Assembly: GCA_963832945.1 (NCBI GenBank)
Contig: CAWHVV010000014.1
Coordinates: 62,001 to 126,000, forward strand
Direction: 5' to 3'
Length of the DNA: 64,000 nucleotides
Origin: JAFEDN01 sp963832945
GTDB taxonomy: Bacteria > Pseudomonadota > Gammaproteobacteria > Coxiellales > Coxiellaceae
A program made the position numbers and the translations under genes. This document shows, one piece after another, positions 18,233 to 26,932 of the stretch. The first letter of the stretch is position 1; every line of letters starts with the position of its first letter. The notes below the pieces were generated by a model. The model saw nothing but the letters and a program-made list of their open reading frames with translations. It was not told where the DNA came from and did no database searches.

Positions 18233-19153
18233 CTAGAGCTTCCCAAAGCGGGCGTAAAGCTTGGATTTATAAACGTGAAGAGACAGAAGAGCTAGAGGCT
18301 TTATGCATTTATGCGGTACAGAAAGACCCAATAATAACAGATGATAAGAGAATTTTACAGGGGAATGCCTTAAAACTTTGTACTTTTAAAGTTGCTGAAA
18401 CTGTGCGAGGAAGAAAAATAGGTGAATTATTTTTAAAAGCTGCATTTTATTATGCTACGAATAATCATATTGAAAACATATTTATTACAGTAAAAAAAGG
18501 AGAGCAACAACCTCTAGTGGATATGCTGAAAGATTTTGGTTTTTTCGAAATTGGGCTGCATAATAATGACATTAGCTATGTGAAAAGTCACCCTATGTCT
18601 GCTCCCATTGATAGTGAAGCAATGGCTTTATCTCCTTTTTGTTATCACAGAAAGTACTTCCCGCATTATCGTGAAGATGAAAATATTCAAAAATTAATAA
18701 TTCCGATTAAGCCTGAATATCATGCAATCCTTTTTCCCGATTGCCCTGTTCCTCACCAATTGGAGTTGTTTTCATCGCATTCTGATGTGGGGAATGCCAT
18801 AAAACTTGCATATTTATGTCATGCGCCATTGTCGAAAATATATTCCGGGGATATAATTATGTTTTATAGATCGACCGATTTCAAAATTCTAACTACAATA
18901 GGGGTCGTCGAAGATTTTTTTATTTCACAGAGTGCAGAGGAAATAGCTGGAATTGTTTCTCGAAGAACGGTATATAATTTTGAGGAGATTAAAAAAATGG
19001 CAACGAAGCCGACTAGAGTAATCTTGTTTAGACTGGTAAAACATTTTGCAAAACCATTAGGGTATAAGTGGCTTAAGTCCCAAAAGATAGTGAGTGGAAA
19101 TATCCAAACCATTCGCTTAATTAATACTGAAAAATACAATAGGATTCGTGATT

Positions 19154-19633
19154 ATGTATAATAATAAAATGGTTTTGCTATCATTAAAACCAAATTTTGC
19201 CGAATCAATTTTAGATGGGATAAAGCAATTTGAATTTAGAAAGGTAAGGATAAAAGAGGACGTACAGCATATTTTACTTTATGCTTCGTCTCCAATCAAA
19301 GCGTTTGTGGGGTTTATTGAAATAGATAAGATTATTGAAGGTCATCCTTCAACGCTTTGGAAAGTTGCCGGTGAGGCGGGGGGTATTTCTAGGCAACAAT
19401 TTCATAAGTATTTTAAGGGCAGAAACAATGGTTATGCTATTAAAATTAAAGCAATACATAAATTTAAGGCTTCGATTGATCCCAAAAAATTAATGGAGTG
19501 TTTCCATCCTCCGCAGTCATTTAGGTACATTAATGAAGGATTTTTGAAGGATATTTTGGAGAAAGAAAATGAAAAAGAAGGATTTAATTTTCTTGGGTGG
19601 TATTCACGGGGTAGGAAAGAGTGTTTTTTGTAA
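19154..19633 (+). CDS. ASCH-domain protein
   Basis: A 159-residue protein starting MYNNKMVLLSLKPNFAESIL. The SLKPNFAESILDGIKQFEFRK opening, YASSPIKAFVGFIEIDKII strand and FKGRNNGYAIKIKA segment are typical of ASCH domains, a PUA-like fold proposed to bind RNA or modified nucleotides. ATG 19,154 overlaps the preceding stop by 8 bp, so it is translationally coupled to the PIN-GNAT gene. The 3' end overlaps the kinase start by 65 bp; the last ~20 residues read the kinase Walker region in another frame and may be an artefact of an indel. Confidence 0.7.
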   Translation: MYNNKMVLLSLKPNFAESILDGIKQFEFRKVRIKEDVQHILLYASSPIKAFVGFIEIDKIIEGHPSTLWKVAGEAGGISRQQFHKYFKGRNNGYAIKIKAIHKFKASIDPKKLMECFHPPQSFRYINEGFLKDILEKENEKEGFNFLGWYSRGRKECFL

Positions 19634-20106
19634 GCGTCTTTCTGAAAAAACCTCGTATTCTCACCAAATTGCGAGTCAGTTGATCAAAAATAAAAGCCAT
19701 GTTTTCATGCCCTCATCTAGAAAATGAAGTTAGTGATGTTATGGGAAATCAGCAATTACTGATAGACGCAATTAACGACTGTGAAGAAACCCAATTATTA
19801 TTGGACGGTCATTATACTTTGCGTATGGAGAAAGAGGAAATATATAAAATCGATCCTAATGTATTTAAGAACATCTCTCCTCGATTACTTATAATTTTCT
19901 ATGATGATCCTGTTAAGATTGCAGAAAGGATAGAAAAACGAGATGGTGAAATTCAAGGAGTCAGTAAAATAGATTATTTTCAAAAATTAGAGATAGAGCA
20001 TGCTAATTTTATTTCGAAAGTTTTGGGAATACCGATTTTCGAGTTAAGTCCTCAGGATTCATCTAGCGAAATCATATTGTTAGATTTGATGAAAGAAGTC
20101 ATTTAA
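19569..20106 (+). CDS. P-loop nucleotide kinase-like protein (one frameshift)
   Basis: The first frame (ATG 19,569) gives MKKKDLIFLGGIHGVGKSVF, a clear Walker A, through about residue 47 (SHVFMP). Near 19,708 the frame moves and continues HLENEVSDVMGNQQLLIDAI, then LLLDGHYTLRM (a DGH motif acting like Walker B), LLIIFYDDPVKIAERIEKRD, where the Arg pair resembles the lid of small adenylate/deoxynucleoside-type kinases. About 178 residues. It is the third gene of the PIN-GNAT/ASCH/kinase cluster. Substrate unknown; RNA-end or nucleotide phosphorylation would be an inference. Confidence 0.6.
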
Positions 20107-20258
20107 GCAACGTCATATGGCTTGAAAATGGTAGTAAATCTGTTGTGTTTTTTTTCAATCCCTCAGAATTTTAATCAGGTTGAGTTTCAATTTCCTCGCT
20201 TGACACAAATTATCCGATCAATAATCAATATTATCAAATAATTGTTATAAGCAATGAC

Positions 20259-22589
20259 CTACCTTTCAGCAATCTGTGTTTCCGTTGGTGGCGCTGCTGC
20301 GTCTTTGTCCGGTGGAGCGGTTAGTTCAAGTGCGAGATTACATAAATTCCGCAGTTCATCATCCGTCAGATTACAGTGGTCATCAGCTAAAGGGTCACCG
20401 CCGTGGTTTTCGATCACGATACTGTCATTGATCAATTCCAGCTTATCAGTATAGTTCGTATCCATTTGCCTCTGTTTAAGATGCTTTATAAAGCTCCCCA
20501 AATTCGGTGGGTTAAGAGTCGCCAGTTCGGGTAAGTAAGTGCAAAGCTTCGTTTCCACATAGCTGCGGATCGATTTCATGACATCTAGGCGCTTTACAGA
20601 TGCGGGTGCGCTTAAGTAAGTCAGTAGCTTTTCATGCTCATCGTTATGCTTAGAAACACACATGTCTGACAATTTATTGAAAGGTGACAGTACTACGCCC
20701 GCTAGGGAGTCAGCCTTAAATAGTTTAAAGTATTTACTCTTTCCCGGCACACGTCCAAACAGCTTGGCGAATTCCATTGAATGGGTAAGCACGATTATCT
20801 GTTTCGCCATCTCACTGATCGCGGTAATTTGCTTACTGGTCTGTTGCTTTCTAAAGAAATCCAGACTGCTAATTGGATCATCGAACACTAAAATGGTATT
20901 ACTAAGGTCGGTATGTTGCAGCTTAGCCAGGAATAGCGCAAAAGCTAGCGTCGATCTGTCGCCGCTGCTGAGAGTATTCGCCAATGAATAAGATGTTTCA
21001 CGGGAGCCATTAGGATCGAAAGCCATGCCTTTCAGTTCGATAGCGAAGGTTAGTGTTTCTTTACGCGCAGTGTCGGCTTTACGCTCCACTTTATGAATAC
21101 GAAATTCCACGCCAAAACTTTTAAGAAGTTTATTAATAGAGGTTTGATAATTTTCTAGCAGCTTTGCCGACGCGGCAGTGATTTCCTTGCGCAAGATAGT
21201 AAGCCTCTTAGTAAAGATTTGCTTTTCTTTTGTCAGCGTCCAGTAGTGCGTTAAGGTCTGTTTTGTTGTTTCATTGTGAAAAGCGACCTGCTGGCATTTC
21301 AGTATTGTTGTATTTTTGACATGTTCCTGTTTTAAGATATCCAAGTTAATATGCTGGGCTTTGATAGCAGCAATTTTTACATTTGCTGCGTCAACCGCAG
21401 TATTATAAGCCCTAATTGCTGAGGTCAGTTCCTCCATAATTTTCAATGTCGCTTCGTCTGTTGTAGTTAGCTGCACTTGCAGCAAAATATTCTTCTGTTT
21501 CTGTTCAATCAGATATGAAAGTGTTTCCCTAAATTCCTTAATCAGTTCCGCATAATTTTCGACAAAAGAAATCATTGCCGGGATGGTATTGTCCATTGCC
21601 TGCCAGAAAGTGCAGCTCTCGTTATTTCCACTAACTGTTTTTTCAATCAGCAGCGCCTTATCATGAGAAAAGTTAGTAGAAACTTCGGTTGCTAGACCGG
21701 TTATCTGATTAATAAGCGCCTGACATTGCTCTGAGAAAAATCGCTTATAGGCTGCAATCGCTTCACTGCCTTTGAGGTCTTGAAAACAATATGGGCATTG
21801 GTCGTTATCTTTTTGAATAGTGAGTCCGTGCTTTAACCATTTTTGATTGGTTTGAATATGGGTTTTGTATGCATCAATGTTGCCGATCTCATCAAGACTT
21901 TGCGCAAGCGCCGAGGAAAAGTCAGGCCACGCTACAGCAGGCAGTTTATCTAAGACTTTGTGGGTTTTAATATGCTCCGAATTTTTGAGCTGTGTATCTT
22001 TTTCGCTGACTTCTATTTTTAGCTTTGTAAAATCCTCTGGCGACAGTTCCTTCGTATCGAGTAGCACTTTAATATCTGCTATGCCCACTGTCGTCTTAAG
22101 CTGGGTTTCTAAGGAGATAATATCCTTGGTAGCATCAGGAATTTTTGTATTCACCAACTCTTGTAGCTCACGCGCCTTTTCTACATTCTCTTCGCCCAGG
22201 ACAACATAATTAAACAACTGGCGCTTGTGATCAGTGCTCACTCCTGAGGTTGAAAAAATATTCTTCTCGATAAACTCCTCATCAAAAATTGCAAAGCGGG
22301 AATCCGATGATTTTTTCCAGACGCCATTCAAAAAATGGCATTGCTTATCATCTATCTGTAGGCTGGCTTCGCACGGCCCAGCGCTTGAAATAGTTTTGCG
22401 AGAGAGGATGCGTTCCGGTTCATTGTATGCTAGTGATTTGATGATCGCGCCTAGTGTCGTCTTGCCGGTGCCATTATCAGCATAAATGAGATTGAAGCGT
22501 TCAAGCGTGCAACTGGATTCCGGTGTGCTTTTTGGCACCACTTCATAGAAGCGGCCGATATTTTTTATATGGTTTATTTTAAGCAGCAT
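20259..22589 (-). CDS. AAA_13-type ABC ATPase with zinc-hook motif, RloC/PrrC-like
   Basis: A 776-residue SMC/Rad50-like ATPase. Walker A YADNGTGKTTLGAIIKSLAY near residue 36; long coiled-coil arms; a central CPYC pair near residue 260, placed like a zinc hook; ABC signature LSSGDRSTLAFALFLAKL; Walker B ILVFDDPISSLD; H-loop IVLTHSMEF. RloC combines this layout with a C-terminal tRNA anticodon nuclease. Here the C-terminal region has RSYVETKL (Arg and Glu spaced four apart, as in PrrC) and later His residues, but the match is too weak to prove a nuclease. Start 22,589 preferred over 22,631. It is convergent with the kinase cluster and lies in a defence-like island. Confidence 0.7.
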   Translation of the reverse strand: MLLKINHIKNIGRFYEVVPKSTPESSCTLERFNLIYADNGTGKTTLGAIIKSLAYNEPERILSRKTISSAGPCEASLQIDDKQCHFLNGVWKKSSDSRFAIFDEEFIEKNIFSTSGVSTDHKRQLFNYVVLGEENVEKARELQELVNTKIPDATKDIISLETQLKTTVGIADIKVLLDTKELSPEDFTKLKIEVSEKDTQLKNSEHIKTHKVLDKLPAVAWPDFSSALAQSLDEIGNIDAYKTHIQTNQKWLKHGLTIQKDNDQCPYCFQDLKGSEAIAAYKRFFSEQCQALINQITGLATEVSTNFSHDKALLIEKTVSGNNESCTFWQAMDNTIPAMISFVENYAELIKEFRETLSYLIEQKQKNILLQVQLTTTDEATLKIMEELTSAIRAYNTAVDAANVKIAAIKAQHINLDILKQEHVKNTTILKCQQVAFHNETTKQTLTHYWTLTKEKQIFTKRLTILRKEITAASAKLLENYQTSINKLLKSFGVEFRIHKVERKADTARKETLTFAIELKGMAFDPNGSRETSYSLANTLSSGDRSTLAFALFLAKLQHTDLSNTILVFDDPISSLDFFRKQQTSKQITAISEMAKQIIVLTHSMEFAKLFGRVPGKSKYFKLFKADSLAGVVLSPFNKLSDMCVSKHNDEHEKLLTYLSAPASVKRLDVMKSIRSYVETKLCTYLPELATLNPPNLGSFIKHLKQRQMDTNYTDKLELINDSIVIENHGGDPLADDHCNLTDDELRNLCNLALELTAPPDKDAAAPPTETQIAER

Positions 22590-22875
22590 ATCAGACCCTA
22601 TCTTTCCTACTCGTAACACATAATTATGCATTATGGCTGTGTCATTCGCATAAATAGATATTTAAAAACAATACATTAAAAAGAAATGTCATGTCGGATA
22701 TGATTATTTGTCCGAATCTGACACCTATGAATCTTGGCATGTATGAATTTTTATTTCAATATCTTGAAAGAAGAGATAATTTTATTACTGTGATCTCTAT
22801 TTACTCTAAGGATTGGGTATATGTTATAATTCTTTTACTTTTTTATTTAATAAAACCATTATAATAACAATGGAA

Positions 22876-23265
22876 TTAAAAATCTTCAGAATCTTTAGGT
22901 TCGCCGAGCATTACGTTTATTTGCTGTCGTGCAATTTTTTTGGCTTGAGTTAAAAGATCTGTAGATTGAATTTTTACATCGTTATAATCTTGCTCTACTA
23001 TGCTTCGAATTAGAAAGCGAGATTCTAGTTGCCAAGCTAATAAGTTTTTTAAGATTTTTTTAGATAATTCCGGTTCGTTGATGCCTGGAGGGCATGTTGA
23101 TAGAGGGGTGTTGTTCATACCTTTTTCGGTCATAACCTGCTCGGCTTGTAACCCAAAGTCAATCAATTTTCGTCCGTATTCTGATAAGGAAAGTGATTTA
23201 TTCTTAGCATTCTTTTGGATTTTTTCAAAATATACATCACTTAGATTTATTGTCAGACGGTACAT
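22876..23265 (-). CDS. Ribbon-helix-helix DNA-binding protein, MobC/ParG-like
   Basis: A 129-residue protein beginning MYRLTINLSDVYFEKIQKNA, with the strand-helix-helix order (YRLTINLS, then two helices with SLSEYGRKLIDFGL) of RHH repressors and MobC-like accessory proteins. The ATG at 23,265 has GGAG six bases upstream; ten further upstream residues are in frame but less likely. The C-terminal half is helical with no known motif. Repeated TGATGCA sites lie upstream of its promoter, suggesting autoregulation. No relaxase is nearby, so a mobilisation role is not supported. Confidence 0.55.
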   Translation of the reverse strand: MYRLTINLSDVYFEKIQKNAKNKSLSLSEYGRKLIDFGLQAEQVMTEKGMNNTPLSTCPPGINEPELSKKILKNLLAWQLESRFLIRSIVEQDYNDVKIQSTDLLTQAKKIARQQINVMLGEPKDSEDF

Positions 23266-23299
23266 AAAATTCTCCATATTTTTTTGTGAGGACATATTT

Positions 23300-23950
23300 T
23301 CTTTGAATTTTATTCAAAAGATGTCCGTTAATTATAGCAGATTTTATAGAAAAAGTGATGCACTTTGATGCACTGAGTGCTGCATTTTGCAGCATGAAAA
23401 ACGGAATAAGTATTAAATAAAACTAAGAAGTATTAAGGGCGAAAATTAAAATTATATTTAATAGGGAAAAGTGATGCAGCGCTGCATCACTTTGGCAAAA
23501 AACAGCTTTTTTTCGTGCATGATCGTTTCGCGATTTAAGGTCTTGAATGATTGAGGTTTTTCGTAAAAGCAACCATGTTGCGAAAGGTGTGGTTCCAAAA
23601 AATGCCTAGACAACGTAATTTGTATATAATCTGAGATAATTCTTAATTTATTTTTTTACAAAATTATATTTTTTTAGGAGCATTAATGAAATATTTTCGT
23701 TAACATTTAAGTATAATTTTTTTCTGAAATATAGATTTTTTCAAGAATAATTATTTCTATTTTTTTAAATGAAAATAACTTTATAATTAAATTTTTTTTA
23801 GATATATTTTTATTTTCAATTCGTATTATATTTGAAATTAAAAATATTTTTTTAAATAACATTTTCAATGGCCAATTATGGATGGGATAAAAAAATCCTG
23901 AGCGGCAATAAATCATGAAAAGACATCAGATTGATTACGCTCAGGATTGT
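23300..23950. other. AT-rich stretch without a convincing gene
   Basis: Apart from the TGATGCA cluster, this stretch is almost pure A/T between 23,630 and 23,870, with long T and A runs. Short frames exist but have Lys/Ile/Phe-only composition and no ribosome-binding sites. Its low GC compared with both flanks fits an unwinding region of a replicating island or recently acquired spacer DNA. I see no RNA gene in it. Confidence 0.5.
23355..23490. promoter_or_regulatory. TGATGCA repeat/palindrome cluster upstream of the RHH gene
   Basis: GTGATGCAGCGCTGCATCAC at 23,471-23,490 is a perfect 20-bp palindrome. At 23,355-23,394 the same half-sites recur: GTGATGCA, TGATGCAC and TGCTGCATTTTGCAGCAT. The cluster begins 90 bp before the RHH start codon. 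Short inverted half-sites upstream of a ribbon-helix-helix gene are the usual operator arrangement for this class; binding is inference. Confidence 0.5.
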
Positions 23951-23956
23951 TTTTCA

Positions 23957-24211
23957 TTATGACTGTTTCACTGGCTCGATGCGTGTTGTCATCACTGTTT
24001 CGAGCTGGTATTGCGCAATGGCGTTCCAGTCATCCAGCATGGACAACAATTGCAGACATTGCGCCTGCTCCATTTGCTGGGCGTTACCAATACCCAACAC
24101 AGACAATAATTGTGTTTTTTCCAGACAGTCTTGAACAATTTCCAGAGGCGTTAAACCTCGATGCGAAGGTAGGACGAAAGACGAATTTTCAGATACAATG
24201 GCTTTAACCAT
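23957..24211 (-). CDS. Small island protein, unknown
   Basis: An 84-residue protein starting MVKAIVSENSSFVLPSHRGL at 24,211, chosen because GGAG lies six bases upstream. It has a Gln/Leu-rich centre (QQMEQAQCLQLLSMLDDWNA), probably helical. I recognise no domain. It stands downstream of the repeat field and on the same strand as the DUF927 gene, so it may be part of the island maintenance set. Confidence 0.5.
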   Translation of the reverse strand: MVKAIVSENSSFVLPSHRGLTPLEIVQDCLEKTQLLSVLGIGNAQQMEQAQCLQLLSMLDDWNAIAQYQLETVMTTRIEPVKQS

Positions 24212-24419
24212 GATCAACTCCTTAGTGGTTGGTTGTGGCTAGTCTCATCATCGTATTACCGTACGGTGGTGGGACGCTTCGCAGAAGTCTCTGCCTTTAT
24301 GCCTGAAAACTCAAGGGAGGGCGGAGACTTCAACTTAATACATACCTTAGCAGAACCCGCTTTGGGTCGCAACGTTCAGAATGTCCCTTTTGCCGGGAAA
24401 TTTTTTGAGAATTGTCGTT

Positions 24420-24690
24420 TTGACTTGTCCTGCTTGTCCCTCTTGTCCCGGCGGTTTTAACTTTATGAAAAATAATTGATTTCTTATTAGTTTATATGGG
24501 ACAAGCACGAAAAGCGTACTTGTCCCGTTTGTCCTGCTGGAATAAATTTTAGTCAAAATAGGACAAACGGGACAAGTGGGTTTTAAGAGCTTGTCCCATT
24601 ATAGATCAGTCGTAAAAATATTTAATTTCAATTGGTTGTGACGGGTAGGACAAAAGGGACAAGCAGGACAAGCAAAAAACCTATCTTGAA
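24420..24690. repeat. Iteron-like field of GGACAAG/CTTGTCC repeats
   Basis: In about 270 bp the heptamer GGACAAG or close variants (GGACAAA) occurs roughly a dozen times in both orientations: three CTTGTCC-type copies at 24,423-24,450, pairs near 24,498 and 24,520, GGACAAACGGGACAAG near 24,560, CTTGTCC near 24,591, and GGACAAAAGGGACAAGCAGG near 24,650. Several are spaced about one helical turn apart. It sits in a 610-bp non-coding gap between a small gene and the DUF927 gene. A replication or maintenance origin bound by an island protein is the likely meaning. Confidence 0.6.
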
Positions 24691-24826
24691 AATTTCTAAT
24701 GTAATACACACGATTGTTAGAAGATGGGCAAAATATCATTAGGCATTTGTTTGATATTTGATCGTTTCTTGGATTATATTTTGCTGAACTTTCTGCAACA
24801 GGCTGTTGCAGAAAGTTAAATGATTT

Positions 24827-26548
24827 TTATTTTTCATCTTGCCAGAGTTGAGGTAAAAAGACATAGCAACGTGATCGTCCAATACTTGGCAAATATTCAC
24901 GGCGATAGGGGGCTTGATGTTCCCCTGGCTCCAACCATCCTTCGGCTAACAATAATCGAGTTACCACGCGATAATCAAAGCCGGCGCACAGTTCTTCCCG
25001 GAAAACTTCGGGTAATACGTAATAACTCATACCCAATAGGGTGACTTTTTTAAACCCAGCCCGATAAAGCGTATTGGAATTTTGCGTTTCCCAGTCACTA
25101 AAGCGGGATTCGCCGTGCATTTCAAAGAATCGGCGGATTTGTGAGAGTATGGCTGATCGTTCTTGATTATCCGTGCCGCCCCGATATTCAATCCAGTCTT
25201 GAAAACAGCGTGAGACGGCTTGTTCAGTTTCTCCCACCGGCCAGCCAGTAATGCCGTAATGCGTAGCCAGTTCGCCACCGGCGGCAATCAGTGCAAACCG
25301 CTCGCAAACGCGATGAACTTGGCCTTCGCAGTGGGGCGGCATATTTTTTTCGATAAATGATTGATAATGATTTTTGATAGCAACGGATAGATTTGCCCAT
25401 TCGCTGGGCTGGGTAATGCACTCTAAAAAAGATTGAGCTGCGATTCCGTAATAACGAATCGTAGCCTCACTCAATAGTTTACTGAGTGCCGCGCCGGATG
25501 TTTGTCCATGCAAGGTATCAAATAAGCCCAAACCTTGCCCGGCATCAGCGGGAATATCTACCAAGCGCACCGTTTGACCGGCCTTGGCTCTTTTACCGGC
25601 TTCGCGGATGTGTTGCGCCAGTCCGACTTCACCTGCCGATAAAAACAGTAATCGCCATTCTTGTCGAGCGCGCGTGGCGCCGTTTTTTCCGGCGCGCGCT
25701 TTACCGCTGCCGTTAGCCAGCATATAGGCAATTTCTCCGGCTTCTTTAGGGTCTACTTGCGCCAATTCATCCAATACTAATAAGGTATCGGAACGCAGTG
25801 CGGCTAAGGATTCAATACCATTAGTAGTAGCACGCCACCGTTGTAAATAATCCGGTGCGCCGAATACGGAGGCGGCTACTTTCAGCGCGGTCGTTTTTCC
25901 AGTGCTAGATTCGCCTACAAAATGCAATCCACCAGATTCCGCACCTGCGGGATGCAAGATTAAAGCGGCGAAGGCAGAGGCCACCGCTAATATTAGTCTG
26001 GAATTTCCTGCGCAATGAGCTGCGACGTATTTTTGCCAATCGGCTAAATTACCTGCTTGTTGATAATGATTAGCAAGGTTGTCCGCCTGATAAATGATAG
26101 GTTCATGGGTTGTGCCAATAGTGTGATCAGGAAATACAAAAACATTATGATACCAGCCGGTTTTAGTCACGCAGCGGGCGCGGGTGTCTGGCTGGCTAGT
26201 GGTGATATATTCCACTAATCCTTGTCGGGCTTTTACGCCAGACGCAATTTGTAAACCCAATCGCAAAAGTTCGCCTCGTAGTTCTTCCCCGCTGCCTTTT
26301 AGCATTTCCATTGGCATTGCCCAGCGGTGCAATTGGCCGTCGGCATCGGTTAATTCTAGTAATCGTCCCCAATTTTCCGAGGCCTTATCACGTACTAATG
26401 CTTGAATGTCTAGTCGAGAGCATATCCAGCGTTTTTCATCTCCATCGCTGTAAAATACGCCTTGATCATTAACAATAAATGCATTGGCGGCCTTCGATGA
26501 TTGGGTTATTGGTATGGTGGTATCATCGTAAGAGTTTGGTAAGGACAT
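24827..26548 (-). CDS. DUF927 domain ATPase of integrative elements
   Basis: A 573-residue protein beginning MSLPNSYDDTT. The DUF927 core has GLHFVGESSTGKTTALKVAA (Walker A), LLVLDELAQVDPKEAGEIAYML (Walker B), NGSGKARAGKNGATRARQEW and LLFLSAGEVGLAQHIREAGK. These proteins are related to phage and plasmid primase-helicases and occur in many integrative elements. The start at 26,548 overlaps the AlpA-like stop (TGATG) with GAGGAGG ahead of it, so the upstream in-frame extension is rejected. Probably the replication ATPase acting at the adjacent repeat field (inference). Confidence 0.8.
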   Translation of the reverse strand: MSLPNSYDDTTIPITQSSKAANAFIVNDQGVFYSDGDEKRWICSRLDIQALVRDKASENWGRLLELTDADGQLHRWAMPMEMLKGSGEELRGELLRLGLQIASGVKARQGLVEYITTSQPDTRARCVTKTGWYHNVFVFPDHTIGTTHEPIIYQADNLANHYQQAGNLADWQKYVAAHCAGNSRLILAVASAFAALILHPAGAESGGLHFVGESSTGKTTALKVAASVFGAPDYLQRWRATTNGIESLAALRSDTLLVLDELAQVDPKEAGEIAYMLANGSGKARAGKNGATRARQEWRLLFLSAGEVGLAQHIREAGKRAKAGQTVRLVDIPADAGQGLGLFDTLHGQTSGAALSKLLSEATIRYYGIAAQSFLECITQPSEWANLSVAIKNHYQSFIEKNMPPHCEGQVHRVCERFALIAAGGELATHYGITGWPVGETEQAVSRCFQDWIEYRGGTDNQERSAILSQIRRFFEMHGESRFSDWETQNSNTLYRAGFKKVTLLGMSYYVLPEVFREELCAGFDYRVVTRLLLAEGWLEPGEHQAPYRREYLPSIGRSRCYVFLPQLWQDEK

Positions 26549-26838
26549 CACGGCCTCCTCTTGGTGGCGGCGTGTTGCCCTGCTTCTTGTTGCTGGGCTT
26601 GAGTCGTTGATTGAAAGGCTGTATGGCCTGCCAGCCATTCGCAAATATCTTTCTTGCGATACCGCACCAAACGGCCAGTTTTAATGAACGGCACACCCGT
26701 ACCTATCCAGCGGTCACGCTCAATCAGGGCGATAGAGCAACCGCGGATAGCGGCAACGGTTTCTTGGGAAAATAACGCAGAATCGGGGGCGAGTTCGTAT
26801 TCTCGCATCAAATCCAATCGGGATAATTGAGTGTTCAT
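26546..26838 (-). CDS. AlpA-like winged-helix regulator/excisionase
   Basis: About 96 residues with a MerR/AlpA-type DNA-binding domain: VAAIRGCSIALIERDRWIG, then GVPFIKTGRLVRYRKKDIC and EWLAGH, which is the helix-turn-helix and wing of AlpA/Xis proteins. It is translationally coupled to the DUF927 gene downstream. AlpA-family proteins activate integrase expression or excision of islands. The usual short AlpA has about 70 residues; this has a Gln-rich tail. Confidence 0.7.
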
Positions 26839-26932
26839 GTCTTTTTCTCCAGTTAGTTAGTACTAACAGGTAGGATGACTGAAAACTCATACAAGTTGTT
26901 GTAATTACAAAATCTCGTTTGTAATTACAAAA

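Larger units (their letters stand above)
15979..19161 (+). pseudogene. PIN-GNAT-PUA-like multidomain protein split by an IS1182-family element
   Basis: Joining 15,979-16,517 to 18,237-19,161 across the IS (one CTAG removed) restores one frame: ...GFNDWFSR then ASQSGRKAWIYK. The result has about 488 residues. Domain 1 (1-140) is a PIN RNase fold: MRFLLDTNILI, the EER helix, AVDNEIL and ALVTEDHGI supply its acidic residues. Domain 2 is a GNAT acetyltransferase with the acetyl-CoA loop VRGRKIGELFL. The C-terminal 110 residues (GDIIMFYRSTDFKILTTIGV onward) look like a PUA/EVE-type RNA-binding fold. The ASCH gene overlaps its end by 8 bp. Function unknown; an RNA-targeting toxin or defence role is inference. 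Confidence 0.65.

Noticed and set aside
19699..20106. Independent 135-residue gene downstream of the ASCH gene
   Set aside because: Its first ten residues duplicate the kinase region in another frame; it is the second part of the frameshifted P-loop kinase.
24420..24690. GGACAAG repeats as CRISPR
   Set aside because: Units are 7-9 bases, in both orientations and irregularly spaced; no cas genes are in the window.
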